DNA from: Aquiflexum balticum DSM 16537
Lineage (GTDB): Bacteria > Bacteroidota > Bacteroidia > Cytophagales > Cyclobacteriaceae
NCBI RefSeq assembly: GCF_900176595.1
Contig: NZ_LT838813.1
Coordinates: 620,001-684,000 of the forward strand
DNA length: 64,000 nt
Direction of reading: 5' to 3'
Position 1 is the first letter of the stretch, and each line of letters opens with the position of its first letter. Positions 27,403 through 36,846 of the stretch are shown piece by piece. Under the pieces are notes generated by a model. That model did no database searches. It was not told where the DNA came from and worked only from the letters and a program-made list of their open reading frames with translations. The translations under genes were made by a program, and so were the position numbers.

Positions 27403-28320
27403 ATGAAAAGTTTTGCCCTTGTGGCTTTTGCATTCTTTCTTTTGTTGGCTTCGTTTTCAGCTTATTCCCAACAAACTGGTTTCTTCAAATTAGATAAAGA
27501 AATCAACCTTTCCATAACTCAGGAAGACTGGATACAGGTACTGGAATTGGCAAAAAACCAAATCCGTATGGATGTAGACCGGGGAGAAGGATATTATTAT
27601 TCAGCTCTTGCCTTGGTCAATCTTGGTGAAATCAAAATGGCAAAACCTTATTTGGAGCAAGTCAAAAAAATGGATCAGGAGGACCTTTATATCAAAGTCT
27701 TTGAATTGGAAAAAAAGATTGGCTCCCTTTCCGGAAAAACAACTAAACAAAAAAATGAATATGAAAATTTAGCTCCGGGATTTGTTCCTCTGAGAAAAAT
27801 CGACAGGTTCTTTTACAGCTATATTTATGACCCCATTACCCCATTAGGATTTTCTTTTGGAAGTATCAATCACCGCGGTATTGGAACTTATATGGTAATC
27901 AGGGGCAATTCGGCAATCTTTACCAGAGCAGGAGATCTCACTGTAAACAATAATGGCAATGTTTCAGGTACCAATGACAACGAAAATGCAGAAACCACAG
28001 GGATTAGCCACACGGGAATCTTTGAAGGAATTATGGGCATTACATGGAAAATCAAAAAACCGTTATGGATGTATACCGGGGCTGGCTTAAATCACAGTAG
28101 ACAATTTTGGGAAGTTGAAATAGTTGAAGAAAACCAAGCTTTCAAAGTGACAGAATGGGCAAAAAAACCATCAGCCAATCTAAATCAGGCTAATGTAGAA
28201 AGCGGGTTCATCCTCGATTTTAAAGGATTGAATCTGAGAAGCGGAATTAGTGTTGTGGGATTCGATTTTTCGAAAATCAGATACCAAATTGGAGTTGGTT
28301 TTTCGGTGAAAAGCAAATAA
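27403..28320 (+). CDS. Secreted protein with TPR-like N-terminal helices, unknown function
   Basis: About 305 residues from ATG 27403, which begins a signal peptide (MKSFALVAFAFFLLLASFSAYSQ). An earlier ATG at 27325 is rejected because it precedes the signal. After the signal is a helical TPR-like region (LAKNQIRMDVDRGEGYYYSALALVNLGEIKMAKPYLEQV). The second half is beta-rich, with GFSFGSINHRGIGTYM, GNVSGTNDNENAETTGIS and a final strand NLRSGISVVGFDFSKIRYQIGVGF, which looks like an outer-membrane barrel. It is 213 bp downstream of the MNT gene and not clearly linked to it. Confidence 0.55.
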   Translation: MKSFALVAFAFFLLLASFSAYSQQTGFFKLDKEINLSITQEDWIQVLELAKNQIRMDVDRGEGYYYSALALVNLGEIKMAKPYLEQVKKMDQEDLYIKVFELEKKIGSLSGKTTKQKNEYENLAPGFVPLRKIDRFFYSYIYDPITPLGFSFGSINHRGIGTYMVIRGNSAIFTRAGDLTVNNNGNVSGTNDNENAETTGISHTGIFEGIMGITWKIKKPLWMYTGAGLNHSRQFWEVEIVEENQAFKVTEWAKKPSANLNQANVESGFILDFKGLNLRSGISVVGFDFSKIRYQIGVGFSVKSK

Positions 28321-28427
28321 AAACGCTTTTTTAAATTTCAGTAAATCACTTTTTGTTTTAAGATCATAAGTATAATTTTTTTTGAATAATAGGTATATTC
28401 ACCCACTTACTCTACCGGGATATCCTT

Positions 28428-29243
28428 TTGAAAAAGAAAGATCAAAAAAAATACGTTGAAGAAAGATGGAAAAATATGCAGCAGCATTTTTATCTTTTTT
28501 GCCATGAACAAGATCCAACTGCGCTGCATCAAATGCGGGTAATGATCAAAAAAATCCACTCATTGGTGAAGCTTTACACTTTTACTTTTCCTGAAAAAAA
28601 TGAGTTGAAATTGATATTCAAACCTGTCCGAAAAATTTTCAAAAATGCGGGAATCATCAGGGAATCCCAATTACATCTGCTCAATCTGGAAAAAACAGGA
28701 ATAAGGAATGAACAATTGGAAATCCGATTAAATGAGATCATCAGAATTGAAACTGAAAAATTTCTGAAGCGTCAAAAAAAATACGGCAAAATCCTTGACT
28801 GTCAACTTGCTGAATTTCAAAAAGAGATCTCACCGATAACAAAAAAACAATTCCGCTTATTTGTAAATGCTAACCTGAAGTATGCATTTACAAATCTTCA
28901 AAGAAAAAAACACATCGCGCAGCTCCATGAATCCAGAAAAAGTCTGAAATCAATACTGCATTTATCAGAACTTTTTATCCCTGAGACCTATGGGAATAAA
29001 AAATTGAACATAGAGTACTTAACCCAGTTTGCCGAAAAAATCGGTAACTGGCATGATTTATATAAGACCAATAGTTGGTTGGAAGAAAATATGAACGGCA
29101 CCATATTCAAAGAGCCACTTCTAATTGCAATAAAAGAAAGTATGGATTTAATTGATGATGCAAAATCAAACTTTAAAGAGCAGGTGTTTAAAACGTCTTC
29201 CTCCATTGAAGCTGATCAAAATAATCCTCCCATTCCTTTATAA
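28428..29243 (+). CDS. CHAD domain protein
   Basis: 271 residues from a TTG start at 28428. The helical CHAD fold is indicated by DPTALHQMRVMIKKIHSLVKLY, with the conserved His and basic residues, and by a second repeat with YLTQFAEKIGNWHDLYKT. CHAD domains bind polyphosphate; standalone ones are common in genomes with polyphosphate metabolism. No CYTH domain is fused. The gene ends 29 bp before the methyltransferase gene on the same strand. Confidence 0.75.
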   Translation: MKKKDQKKYVEERWKNMQQHFYLFCHEQDPTALHQMRVMIKKIHSLVKLYTFTFPEKNELKLIFKPVRKIFKNAGIIRESQLHLLNLEKTGIRNEQLEIRLNEIIRIETEKFLKRQKKYGKILDCQLAEFQKEISPITKKQFRLFVNANLKYAFTNLQRKKHIAQLHESRKSLKSILHLSELFIPETYGNKKLNIEYLTQFAEKIGNWHDLYKTNSWLEENMNGTIFKEPLLIAIKESMDLIDDAKSNFKEQVFKTSSSIEADQNNPPIPL

Positions 29244-29272
29244 AACATTATTTTTGTCAAAAATCCTGTTTT

Positions 29273-30673
29273 ATGCCTCCCATCAAACTTCCGGAAGCTT
29301 TCGAAGCCCGAATGAAAAATTTTCTCGGAAACAATGAATTCCCGGAATTTGTCAAAGCCATTGAAAAAGACCCCAGGGTATCAATTAGAGTCAATCCTGC
29401 CAAGAACTACAAGAACCAAAATTCACAGAATCCAGTGCCTTGGAACAGAGATGGGTATTATTTAGAAGACAGGCCTTCCTTTACTTTGGACCCTTTATTC
29501 CACGCAGGGTGTTATTATGTTCAGGAATCTTCCTCGATGTTTATACAGCATATACTTGAATCGGTTCAAGTCCCCAGGAAAGGTGTTTTTCTGGATCTCG
29601 CCGCAGCCCCCGGAGGGAAATCCACCCTTTTGAGCAGCTATCTGCGGGGAGAGGGATTTCTGGTAGCCAACGAAGTAATCAAAGCAAGGGCAAATGTGCT
29701 CAAAGAAAACAGTATCAAATGGGGATTGGGAAATATTTTGGTTACACAAAATGATCCTGAACACTTCCGGGACTTGGAAGGATTCTTTGATTTGGTTTTG
29801 GTGGATGCGCCCTGTTCGGGTGAAGGGATGTTCAGAAAAGACCCTGAAGCCAGAAATGAATGGTCGGAAGAACATGTCAATCTCTGTGCTGCCCGACAGG
29901 AACGAATAATGGATCAGGCAGGTGCGTTGACAAAAGCCGGTGGATATCTGATCTATAGCACTTGTACTTTCAATGAAAAAGAAAATGAGGACATAGTCCG
30001 ATTTGTCTGTTCGGAATATGCTTATGAGCCTGTCAGAATTCCTTTGGAACCTGACTGGGGAATAAAAGAAACTACCATTGAAACAGAAGATGGAAATTTT
30101 TACGGCTATAGGTTTTATCCACACTTAGTGGAAGGAGAAGGTTTTTTTGTAACGGTATTCAAGCGGCCAAATGATGCTTTGGTACACGAACCAAAAAAAT
30201 CGAAGGATTTCAAACATCCATTTATCAAGGCTGTGGGGAAACAGGAAAGCCAAAAGCTGATTGAGAATCTTGGACTGGAAAAAGAAAGCAGTTTTTACAA
30301 TTTGCAGGACAGTTTTTTTTGGATCAACTCCAAGTATCAACAACACTTTGAATACCTCACCCGCTATTTGAATATCAAATATTTTGGTGTGGAATTGGGC
30401 AAATATAATAAGCAGCAATTTATCCCAAACCACGAGTTTGCTATTAGCATTTTACCAAAAACCGGATTCGAGACCTTTGATTTGGATCTGAAACAGTCCC
30501 TTCAATTTCTGAGAAAAGATGACTTTGAAATAGAAGGTTTACCCGAAGGCTGGATTCTGGTCACCTATCACAAAACCCCTCTTGGATGGATAAAAAATCT
30601 GGGAAACAGAATCAATAATTATTACCCAAAGGAATGGAGGATTAGAATGCAGGATCATTCCAAATCCTTGTAA
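29273..30673 (+). CDS. rRNA (cytosine-C5-)-methyltransferase, RsmF/Nop2-Sun family
   Basis: 466 residues. The SAM-binding motif is LDLAAAPGGKSTLLSSYL, the catalytic motif IV is VDAPCSGEGMFRK, and motif VI is YSTCTFNEKENE, giving the two active cysteines of m5C methyltransferases. An N-terminal RRM-like/PUA arrangement is suggested by RVNPAK. The C-terminal YxxGVELGKYN and FEIEGLPEGWILVTYHKTPLGW fit RsmF (YebU). It overlaps the convergent hflX gene by 19 bp at the 3' end. Confidence 0.9.
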   Translation: MPPIKLPEAFEARMKNFLGNNEFPEFVKAIEKDPRVSIRVNPAKNYKNQNSQNPVPWNRDGYYLEDRPSFTLDPLFHAGCYYVQESSSMFIQHILESVQVPRKGVFLDLAAAPGGKSTLLSSYLRGEGFLVANEVIKARANVLKENSIKWGLGNILVTQNDPEHFRDLEGFFDLVLVDAPCSGEGMFRKDPEARNEWSEEHVNLCAARQERIMDQAGALTKAGGYLIYSTCTFNEKENEDIVRFVCSEYAYEPVRIPLEPDWGIKETTIETEDGNFYGYRFYPHLVEGEGFFVTVFKRPNDALVHEPKKSKDFKHPFIKAVGKQESQKLIENLGLEKESSFYNLQDSFFWINSKYQQHFEYLTRYLNIKYFGVELGKYNKQQFIPNHEFAISILPKTGFETFDLDLKQSLQFLRKDDFEIEGLPEGWILVTYHKTPLGWIKNLGNRINNYYPKEWRIRMQDHSKSL

Positions 30674-31920
30674 ACAGACATATCAATCACCTCATTTTCA
30701 AGATAATGAGGATACATTTTCATATGCTGCTTTTTTACTTCTCTAATCAAGGCCTTTCTGAATTCTTCCAAATTGGTCCCGTCATGGGCCGCCATGAATA
30801 CCGGGGCTATGCCGGTTTTTTTTGTGTAAGCTGTTGACAATTTCTCGAAATCAAGGTAATTGTTTTCCTCCACTTCAAGTTCTGTCATGTATTGCATTTC
30901 CTCTTCAGTAGGCATTTTGGGTACCAGATCGATTTTATTGAACACAAGCAACATGGGTTTATCTCCCGCACCCAATTCATTGAGTGTATTGTTGACTACA
31001 GCAATATGATCTTCAAAACCAGGATGTGAAATATCCACCACATGTACCAATAATTCAGCCTCTCTGATTTCATCCAAAGTAGATTTGAATGATTCTATCA
31101 AATGAGTCGGTAATTTTCTGATAAAGCCTACAGTATCAGACAGCAAAAAAGGTATGTTATCCAATACCACTTTTCTGACTGTGGAATCGACAGTAGCAAA
31201 GAGTTTATTTTCTGCAAGAATTTCAGATTTGGTCACCAAATTCATCAGCGTACTTTTCCCCACATTGGTATACCCCACAAGTGCTACCCTCACAATCCCC
31301 TTTCTACTCTTCCGCTGGGTTACTCCTTGCTTTTCAATTTCTTCAAGCTTGTTTTTCAACAAAGAGATCTTATTCCTGATATCTCTTTTATCTGTCTCTA
31401 TTTCCTTTTCACCGGCACCTCCACGAGTACTGGTACCACCTCTCTGACGCTCCAAGTGGGTCCACATTCTTGTCAATCTTGGCAATAGGTACTGAAACCT
31501 GGCAAGCTCGACCTGTGTCTTGGCTTGAGCAGTCTGGGCACGGTTCAGGAATATATCGAGGATCAATAAGGAACGGTCATAAACTTTGACTTTCAGTTCA
31601 TTTTCCAGATTTCTCATTTGTGAAGGAGAAAGATCATCATCAAAAATCACCATGTCCACAGCAAAATGTTCCACATAGGATTGTATTTCTTCCAGCTTTC
31701 CGCTACCCACAAAAGTTCGTACATCCGGTTTCTCCAATCTTTGGGTAAACTTATGTACTGTCTTGGCTCCAAGGGTTTCGGTAAGAAATGAAAGTTCGTC
31801 GAAATATTCAGATACCTGGAAGTCGGTCTGACCTTGTCGGATCAAGGCTACCAAGACTGCCGTTTCCTGAACAGGGGCCGTATCATATAATTTTTGAAGC
31901 TTTCTGGAATATTTACTCAT
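30655..31920 (-). CDS. hflX: Ribosome-associated GTPase HflX
   Basis: About 421 residues from ATG 31920, where SKYSRKLQKLYD begins; longer starts upstream would add an unconserved extension. Features are the HflX domain with KVYDRSLLILDIFLNRAQTAQAKTQVELA, the RGGTSTRGGAGEKEIETD linker, and the G domain with GYTNVGKST, DTVGFIRKLP and NKIDLV. HflX splits stalled ribosomes and can act in stress and RNA quality control. The gene is transcribed toward the methyltransferase gene, with 3' ends overlapping. Confidence 0.93.
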   Translation of the reverse strand: MSKYSRKLQKLYDTAPVQETAVLVALIRQGQTDFQVSEYFDELSFLTETLGAKTVHKFTQRLEKPDVRTFVGSGKLEEIQSYVEHFAVDMVIFDDDLSPSQMRNLENELKVKVYDRSLLILDIFLNRAQTAQAKTQVELARFQYLLPRLTRMWTHLERQRGGTSTRGGAGEKEIETDKRDIRNKISLLKNKLEEIEKQGVTQRKSRKGIVRVALVGYTNVGKSTLMNLVTKSEILAENKLFATVDSTVRKVVLDNIPFLLSDTVGFIRKLPTHLIESFKSTLDEIREAELLVHVVDISHPGFEDHIAVVNNTLNELGAGDKPMLLVFNKIDLVPKMPTEEEMQYMTELEVEENNYLDFEKLSTAYTKKTGIAPVFMAAHDGTNLEEFRKALIREVKKQHMKMYPHYLENEVIDMSVYKDLE

Positions 31921-32166
31921 GGATATTTGTTTGTATTTGAAGAATGGCAGATGTGAATAATTAGTTCCATCACTGATTCTCTGACCCAAATTTACCAAGC
32001 TACTGGCAATAAGCCTTATATTTGGGCAATTATTCCAAAATATTGATAATATGCGGATTGAAATTTCAAATTTGCTTTAAATCTACCCAACAAAAGGAAT
32101 CAACTTTGGAAATGTCCGTAAGGAAAGCTTTAATAAAAAACCTGCACCTAGCACCGAAAAAACCAT

Positions 32167-32718
32167 ATGAAGATTTTGACCACACCTATTGAAGGTCTTC
32201 TTGAAATTTACCCCAAAGTCTTTGAAGATAGCCGGGGATATTTTTTTGAATCTTATAAACAAAACGTATTGCTTGAATATGGTATCGCGGAAAATTGGGT
32301 TCAGGAAAACCAATCTTATTCAAAAACAGGAACTGTTCGTGGTTTGCATTTCCAAAAACCACCTTTTGCTCAGGCCAAATTGGTCCGGGTACTTAAAGGC
32401 AAGGTTCTTGATGTAGTAGTTGATCTTCGCAAGGGTTCTGTAACCTATGGAGAAGTTTACAAAAAAGTACTGGATGATGTCCAACACAACATGCTTTATA
32501 TCCCGAGTGGATTCGCTCATGGATTTTCGGTACTGGAGGATGCGGTTTTTTCCTATAAGTGCTCAAATTATTACAACAAGTCCAGTGAAGGCGGCGTTAT
32601 TTGGAATGATCCAACATTGGCGATAGACTGGGAGGTGGCGAATCCGATTCTTTCTGAAAAAGATCAGGAATTGCCCACATTTGACACATTTACCCAAATG
32701 ACTAAAGGAGGAATTTAA
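32167..32718 (+). CDS. rfbC: dTDP-4-dehydrorhamnose 3,5-epimerase
   Basis: 183 residues, typical. The cupin fold has FEDSRGYFFESY, VQENQS, and VRGLHFQ with catalytic His61; YIPSGFAHGFSVLED and the C-terminal IDWEVANPILSEKD follow. It acts in dTDP-L-rhamnose synthesis. The other rml genes are not nearby; here it is coupled by a 1-nt stop/start overlap to a CpsB-type gene and then an SDR, a glycan-associated trio. Confidence 0.92.
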   Translation: MKILTTPIEGLLEIYPKVFEDSRGYFFESYKQNVLLEYGIAENWVQENQSYSKTGTVRGLHFQKPPFAQAKLVRVLKGKVLDVVVDLRKGSVTYGEVYKKVLDDVQHNMLYIPSGFAHGFSVLEDAVFSYKCSNYYNKSSEGGVIWNDPTLAIDWEVANPILSEKDQELPTFDTFTQMTKGGI

Positions 32719-33470
32719 TGGGAGTTTTAGATATTTTCAATTTCATAAAAAAAGAAAAACCAATTCGCGATCTTGATCTGAGCTGGATGCAAGTAGATAT
32801 GCATTCTCATCTTATTCCGGGAATAGATGACGGTTCAAAATCATTGGAAGAATCCTTGGAGCTTATCAGTAGACTCAAAAATTTTGGTCTACGAAAGCTG
32901 ATCACTACTCCGCATGTGATGTCTGAATATTATAAAAACTCTCCGGGAACCATTTTACCTGGGTTGGAGAAACTTCGGGAGGCCCTCAAAGAAGAAAATA
33001 TAGACATTGAGATTGAGGCAGCAGCGGAGTATTTCATTGATGAAATGCTAATGGAAAAAATCCATAATAAAGAAAAAATACTGACTATCGCAGATAATCT
33101 GGTATTGGTCGAAACGGGATTTATGGCAAAACCACTGATGCTGAAGGAAATATTTTTTGATATGGAAATGAACGGATATAAACCCGTATTGGCACATCCC
33201 GAAAGGTACCAATACCTCATACAGGATAAAGAATTATTGCATGATTTGCTGGACAGGGATATTTATTTCCAAATCAATCTATTATCTCTTACAGGATTCT
33301 ATTCCAAACCAATTAAGAATTTTGCAGAGACATTGATAGACGAGGGACGGATCAGATTCTTCGGAACGGACTGCCACAACCATAGGTATCTGGATATGCT
33401 CGAGACACTGCCCAAATCCAAATATTTTGATAAAATTCAGGAAATGGTAATTTTAAACAGCTCTCTATGA
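32718..33470 (+). CDS. CpsB/YwqE-type PHP-domain tyrosine phosphatase
   Basis: 250 residues. The PHP metal sites are visible: MHSHLIPGIDDGS (HSH at 29-31), TTPHV, E-rich middle and PVLAHPERY, with FFGTDCHNHRY near the end. In Gram-positives and Bacteroidota such enzymes dephosphorylate the bacterial tyrosine kinase that controls capsule export, but no Wzz/Wzc kinase is adjacent. Start overlaps the rfbC stop by one base and the stop overlaps the SDR start by ATGA, so all three are probably co-translated. Confidence 0.88.
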   Translation: MGVLDIFNFIKKEKPIRDLDLSWMQVDMHSHLIPGIDDGSKSLEESLELISRLKNFGLRKLITTPHVMSEYYKNSPGTILPGLEKLREALKEENIDIEIEAAAEYFIDEMLMEKIHNKEKILTIADNLVLVETGFMAKPLMLKEIFFDMEMNGYKPVLAHPERYQYLIQDKELLHDLLDRDIYFQINLLSLTGFYSKPIKNFAETLIDEGRIRFFGTDCHNHRYLDMLETLPKSKYFDKIQEMVILNSSL

Positions 33471-34435
33471 AGATTTTGATAACCGGTGCAACAGGACTTT
33501 TTGGTAGCTATCTGGCAAAAAAATTTGGCGCAATCGGAGAAATTTATGGTTTAAGGCGGGAAAACAGTTCCCAAAAACTACTTCAGGACAGTCCTTATAA
33601 AATCAATTGGATTGAAGGCGATATACTTGAACCGATTTCATTGGGAGCAGCCCTTGAGCAAATGGATTTGGTAATCCATGCTGCAGGAATGGTTTCTTTC
33701 GATCCCAAAGATGAAAAAAAACTGATGGAGGTCAATGTCACCGGGACGACCAATCTGGTAAATGCAATGTTGGAAAAAGGAGTACATCGGCTGATTCATG
33801 TCAGTTCAGTTTCCGCCTTGGGGAGAAGTGCTGATACATTGTCCTATGATGAAAATTCGAAATGGACAGCATCAAGATTCAATACTCCTTATGCCATTTC
33901 CAAATACCGGGCTGAACTCGAAGTTTGGAGAGGCGTACAGGAAGGACTTCAGGCATTGATCATCATGCCTTCAGTGATTCTTGGAAAAATTTCAGATGAA
34001 AGAAGCAGTACCCAGATATATCATTATGTATTGGAAGAAAACAAATACTACCCCCAAGGCACCGTCAACTTTATAGATATCAGGGACGCAGTAGAAATCA
34101 CCTTCCAATTATATCAAAAAGGGCAGTGGGGTCAGCGTTATATTCTCAACCATAAGACACTATATTACAAGGATTTTTTTGAAAAAATGGCCAAAGCTTT
34201 TGGAAAAAAACCACCCACAAAAAAACTTCAATGGTATCAGCTTAAGATGGCTTTGATTGTAGTAGGAATTGCAAAAATGCTAAAACTGTCCAAAAATCCA
34301 TTAAACAAACAAACTGCCATGATTTCACAGTTGGAATTGTATCTTCAAAATGAAAAAGTCCAGAAAATTTTGGACTACAAGTACATCCCTCTTGAAGAGA
34401 CTTTCCAATGGGCCTTGTCGAACGAAAGCCAATAA
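33467..34435 (+). CDS. NAD-dependent epimerase/dehydratase family SDR
   Basis: 322 residues of an extended short-chain dehydrogenase. The nucleotide loop is GATGLFGSYLA at 7-17, the catalytic pair is Tyr142 and Lys146 in YAISKYRAE, with HVSSVSALG before it. It probably modifies a sugar nucleotide or related substrate for surface polysaccharide, judging from its neighbours rfbC and CpsB; a dihydroflavonol-reductase-like role cannot be excluded. Confidence 0.85.
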   Translation: MKILITGATGLFGSYLAKKFGAIGEIYGLRRENSSQKLLQDSPYKINWIEGDILEPISLGAALEQMDLVIHAAGMVSFDPKDEKKLMEVNVTGTTNLVNAMLEKGVHRLIHVSSVSALGRSADTLSYDENSKWTASRFNTPYAISKYRAELEVWRGVQEGLQALIIMPSVILGKISDERSSTQIYHYVLEENKYYPQGTVNFIDIRDAVEITFQLYQKGQWGQRYILNHKTLYYKDFFEKMAKAFGKKPPTKKLQWYQLKMALIVVGIAKMLKLSKNPLNKQTAMISQLELYLQNEKVQKILDYKYIPLEETFQWALSNESQ

Positions 34436-34574
34436 TCCTGCGTTAGCAGATTTATTATGAATTCAAGGGAATACCTAATTCCCAAAAAAGAATCAAGTAA
34501 GAAAAAATAATCTGAGTAAGATTTTGGTACTCCCAATAATTTGGTATCTTAAGTAAGAAATTAAAAGAAAGCTG

Positions 34575-35996
34575 ATGACTGGAGATTTTGAAAACGAATG
34601 GGAAGAAGATAAAGAGTTAGTAGAAAGATTTGAAAACTCACTGAAATCCAATCTGGATTTATATTTTGAAGAGGAAGAATTAGAAAACATCATCCGGTTT
34701 TATTTTGACCAACAAAAATTCCTGAAAGCACTTAAAGCATCGGAACATGCCTTGGAAAAATTTCCTTTCAGCATTGAAATAAGACTTTTCAAAGCACAAT
34801 GTCTGATTTTCAGTGATGAATTGGAGGAAGGTCTTGAAATTCTGGAAAACCTCAACAATCTCTCCCCCAATAACGAAGACATACTTCTGGCCCTCAGCCA
34901 GGGTTTGATGATCAATGGCAATATCAAAGAAGCCATCAGTTTGTTGGAAGATTTTTTGCCTTTGGCAGAGGATAAGGCCGAAGTATATTATACTCTCGGT
35001 AACCTCCACAAGGCCGATGAGAACAATGAAAAAGCAATTCATTATTACAAAGAATGTGTTAAAATCCACATCAATCATGAAGACGCTTTGTTTCAATTGG
35101 CAATGATCACTGAGGAAGAGGGTTCTTTTGATGAAATACTTCAGTTTTATCAGGAATTTATCGATCAGGATCCCTACAGTGCTGGAGCTTGGTATAACCT
35201 AGGCGTAGTTTTCAATCGTTTGGGAAGATTCGAAGAAGCTATTCAGGCATATGATTATGCCCTGATTATTGACGATTCTTTTTCCTCCGCTTATTTCAAT
35301 TTGGGCAATGCCTATATGAATACCGAGCAGTTTGATCTTGCCCTCGAGGCATATCAGAACACCATAAACTGTGAAGGTGCCAATGCAGAAAATTGCTGTT
35401 ATCTGGCTGCATCTTATGAAAAACTTGGTCAGATTGATATGGCCTTCAAATATTTTAAGAAATCCGCCAAATTGGACCCTGAATATGATGATGCCTGGTT
35501 TGGTTTGGGAATGTGCATGCTGAAAAAAGAAAAATATTTTGAAGCCATTCATTATTTCAGAAAAGCCATCAAACTTACCACCGAAAATCCAAATTATTGG
35601 GTAGGCTTGGCAGATGCAGAATATAACCTTGGTAATCTTCAGGCAAGTTCAGAAGCTTATGAAGAAGCTATCAGCCTCGAACCCGGAATCATTGAGACAT
35701 ATGTGAATCTTTCCATTATTTACTTTGATCAGAATAGATTTGAGGAAGCAATAGACGTGGTCAAAGAGGGAATTGAAGAACTTCCTGACCAAGCAGAGCT
35801 TTATTATAGAATGGTGGTTTATCAGATAAAAACCGGGAAATACAAGGAAGCCTTTTCATATTTGGAAAATGCATTAACTTTGGACTTTGGAAGACATGTT
35901 ATGTTATATGAACTTATGCCTGAAATCAAGCACCAAAAGGCCATTTTCAAAATCATCTCCCAATATAAAGATGGCGCTAAGTCATCTGAATCATAA
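34575..35996 (+). CDS. Tetratricopeptide-repeat protein
   Basis: 473 residues formed almost wholly of TPR units, e.g. SAGAWYNLGVVFNRLGRFEEAIQAYDYAL-type repeats about every 34 residues from roughly residue 50 onward. There is no signal peptide or membrane helix, so it is cytoplasmic and likely scaffolds other proteins. It is 27 bp before comA, suggesting co-transcription, but no partner can be named. Confidence 0.88.
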   Translation: MTGDFENEWEEDKELVERFENSLKSNLDLYFEEEELENIIRFYFDQQKFLKALKASEHALEKFPFSIEIRLFKAQCLIFSDELEEGLEILENLNNLSPNNEDILLALSQGLMINGNIKEAISLLEDFLPLAEDKAEVYYTLGNLHKADENNEKAIHYYKECVKIHINHEDALFQLAMITEEEGSFDEILQFYQEFIDQDPYSAGAWYNLGVVFNRLGRFEEAIQAYDYALIIDDSFSSAYFNLGNAYMNTEQFDLALEAYQNTINCEGANAENCCYLAASYEKLGQIDMAFKYFKKSAKLDPEYDDAWFGLGMCMLKKEKYFEAIHYFRKAIKLTTENPNYWVGLADAEYNLGNLQASSEAYEEAISLEPGIIETYVNLSIIYFDQNRFEEAIDVVKEGIEELPDQAELYYRMVVYQIKTGKYKEAFSYLENALTLDFGRHVMLYELMPEIKHQKAIFKIISQYKDGAKSSES

Positions 35997-36023
35997 AATC
36001 AAATTACCTGAAAATCTACCGGA

Positions 36024-36794
36024 ATGAATTACATTCTTAAGAACTTACCTGTACGTTCACAAAAACCACGTACTACTGGATTTACTATGGTCATGGATAA
36101 AGGGCTGAGTATCAAAGAAGTTGAAAACTTTGTCGATGCAAACAGTGATTTTGTGGACATTGTGAAGTTTGGCTGGGCCACATCTTATCTGACCAAAAAT
36201 CTTGCCCAAAAAATACAGGTTTACAAAGACGCAGGGATACCTGTTTATTTTGGAGGTACTTTGTTCGAAGCATTTATCATCAGAGGTCAGTTTGACGATT
36301 ACAGGAGAGTTCTTGAAAAATATGACCTTTCCTTTGTCGAAGTTTCGGACGGTTCTATCAGCCTGAATCATGATAAAAAATGTGAGTATATCGAAATCCT
36401 TGCCAAGGATGTCACTGTACTTTCGGAAGTAGGTTCCAAAGATGCTGCAAAAATCATCCCTCCTTATAAGTGGATAGAGCAAATGCAGGCTGAACTCCAG
36501 GCAGGTTCCTGGAAAGTAATCGGTGAAGCCAGGGAAGGAGGAACCGTCGGCCTGTTCAGAGACTCCGGAGAAGTCAGACAGGGATTGGTGGAAGAGATTC
36601 TCACCAAGATTCCAGAAGAAAAAATCATTTGGGAAGCCCCTCAAAAAGAACAACAGGTCTGGTTTGTCAAACTTTTGGGTGCCAATGTAAACTTAGGGAA
36701 TATCGCTCCAAATGAACTCATCCCCTTGGAAACCATCAGATTGGGTTTAAGGGGAGATACTTTTGATCATTTCCTTGGGGACCACCAACTTTAA
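36024..36794 (+). CDS. comA: Phosphosulfolactate synthase (ComA family)
   Basis: 256 residues. The family motifs are KPRTTGFTMVMDKGLS, VDIVKFGWATSYL, FGGTLFEAF, SLNHDKKCEYIE and GEAREGGTVGLFRDSGEVR. ComA adds sulfite to phosphoenolpyruvate to form phosphosulfolactate, the first committed step of coenzyme M synthesis in methanogens. In Bacteroidota a homologue is common without the rest of that pathway; a role in sulfonate or sulfonolipid metabolism is inferred, not shown. No comB or comC is in the window. Followed by DUF368 and aroE on the same strand. Confidence 0.85.
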   Translation: MNYILKNLPVRSQKPRTTGFTMVMDKGLSIKEVENFVDANSDFVDIVKFGWATSYLTKNLAQKIQVYKDAGIPVYFGGTLFEAFIIRGQFDDYRRVLEKYDLSFVEVSDGSISLNHDKKCEYIEILAKDVTVLSEVGSKDAAKIIPPYKWIEQMQAELQAGSWKVIGEAREGGTVGLFRDSGEVRQGLVEEILTKIPEEKIIWEAPQKEQQVWFVKLLGANVNLGNIAPNELIPLETIRLGLRGDTFDHFLGDHQL

Positions 36795-36846
36795 TACCTT
36801 GATTGCGCTCCTTTTGCTGTAGTACTTCACCATTCTATCTCAACCC

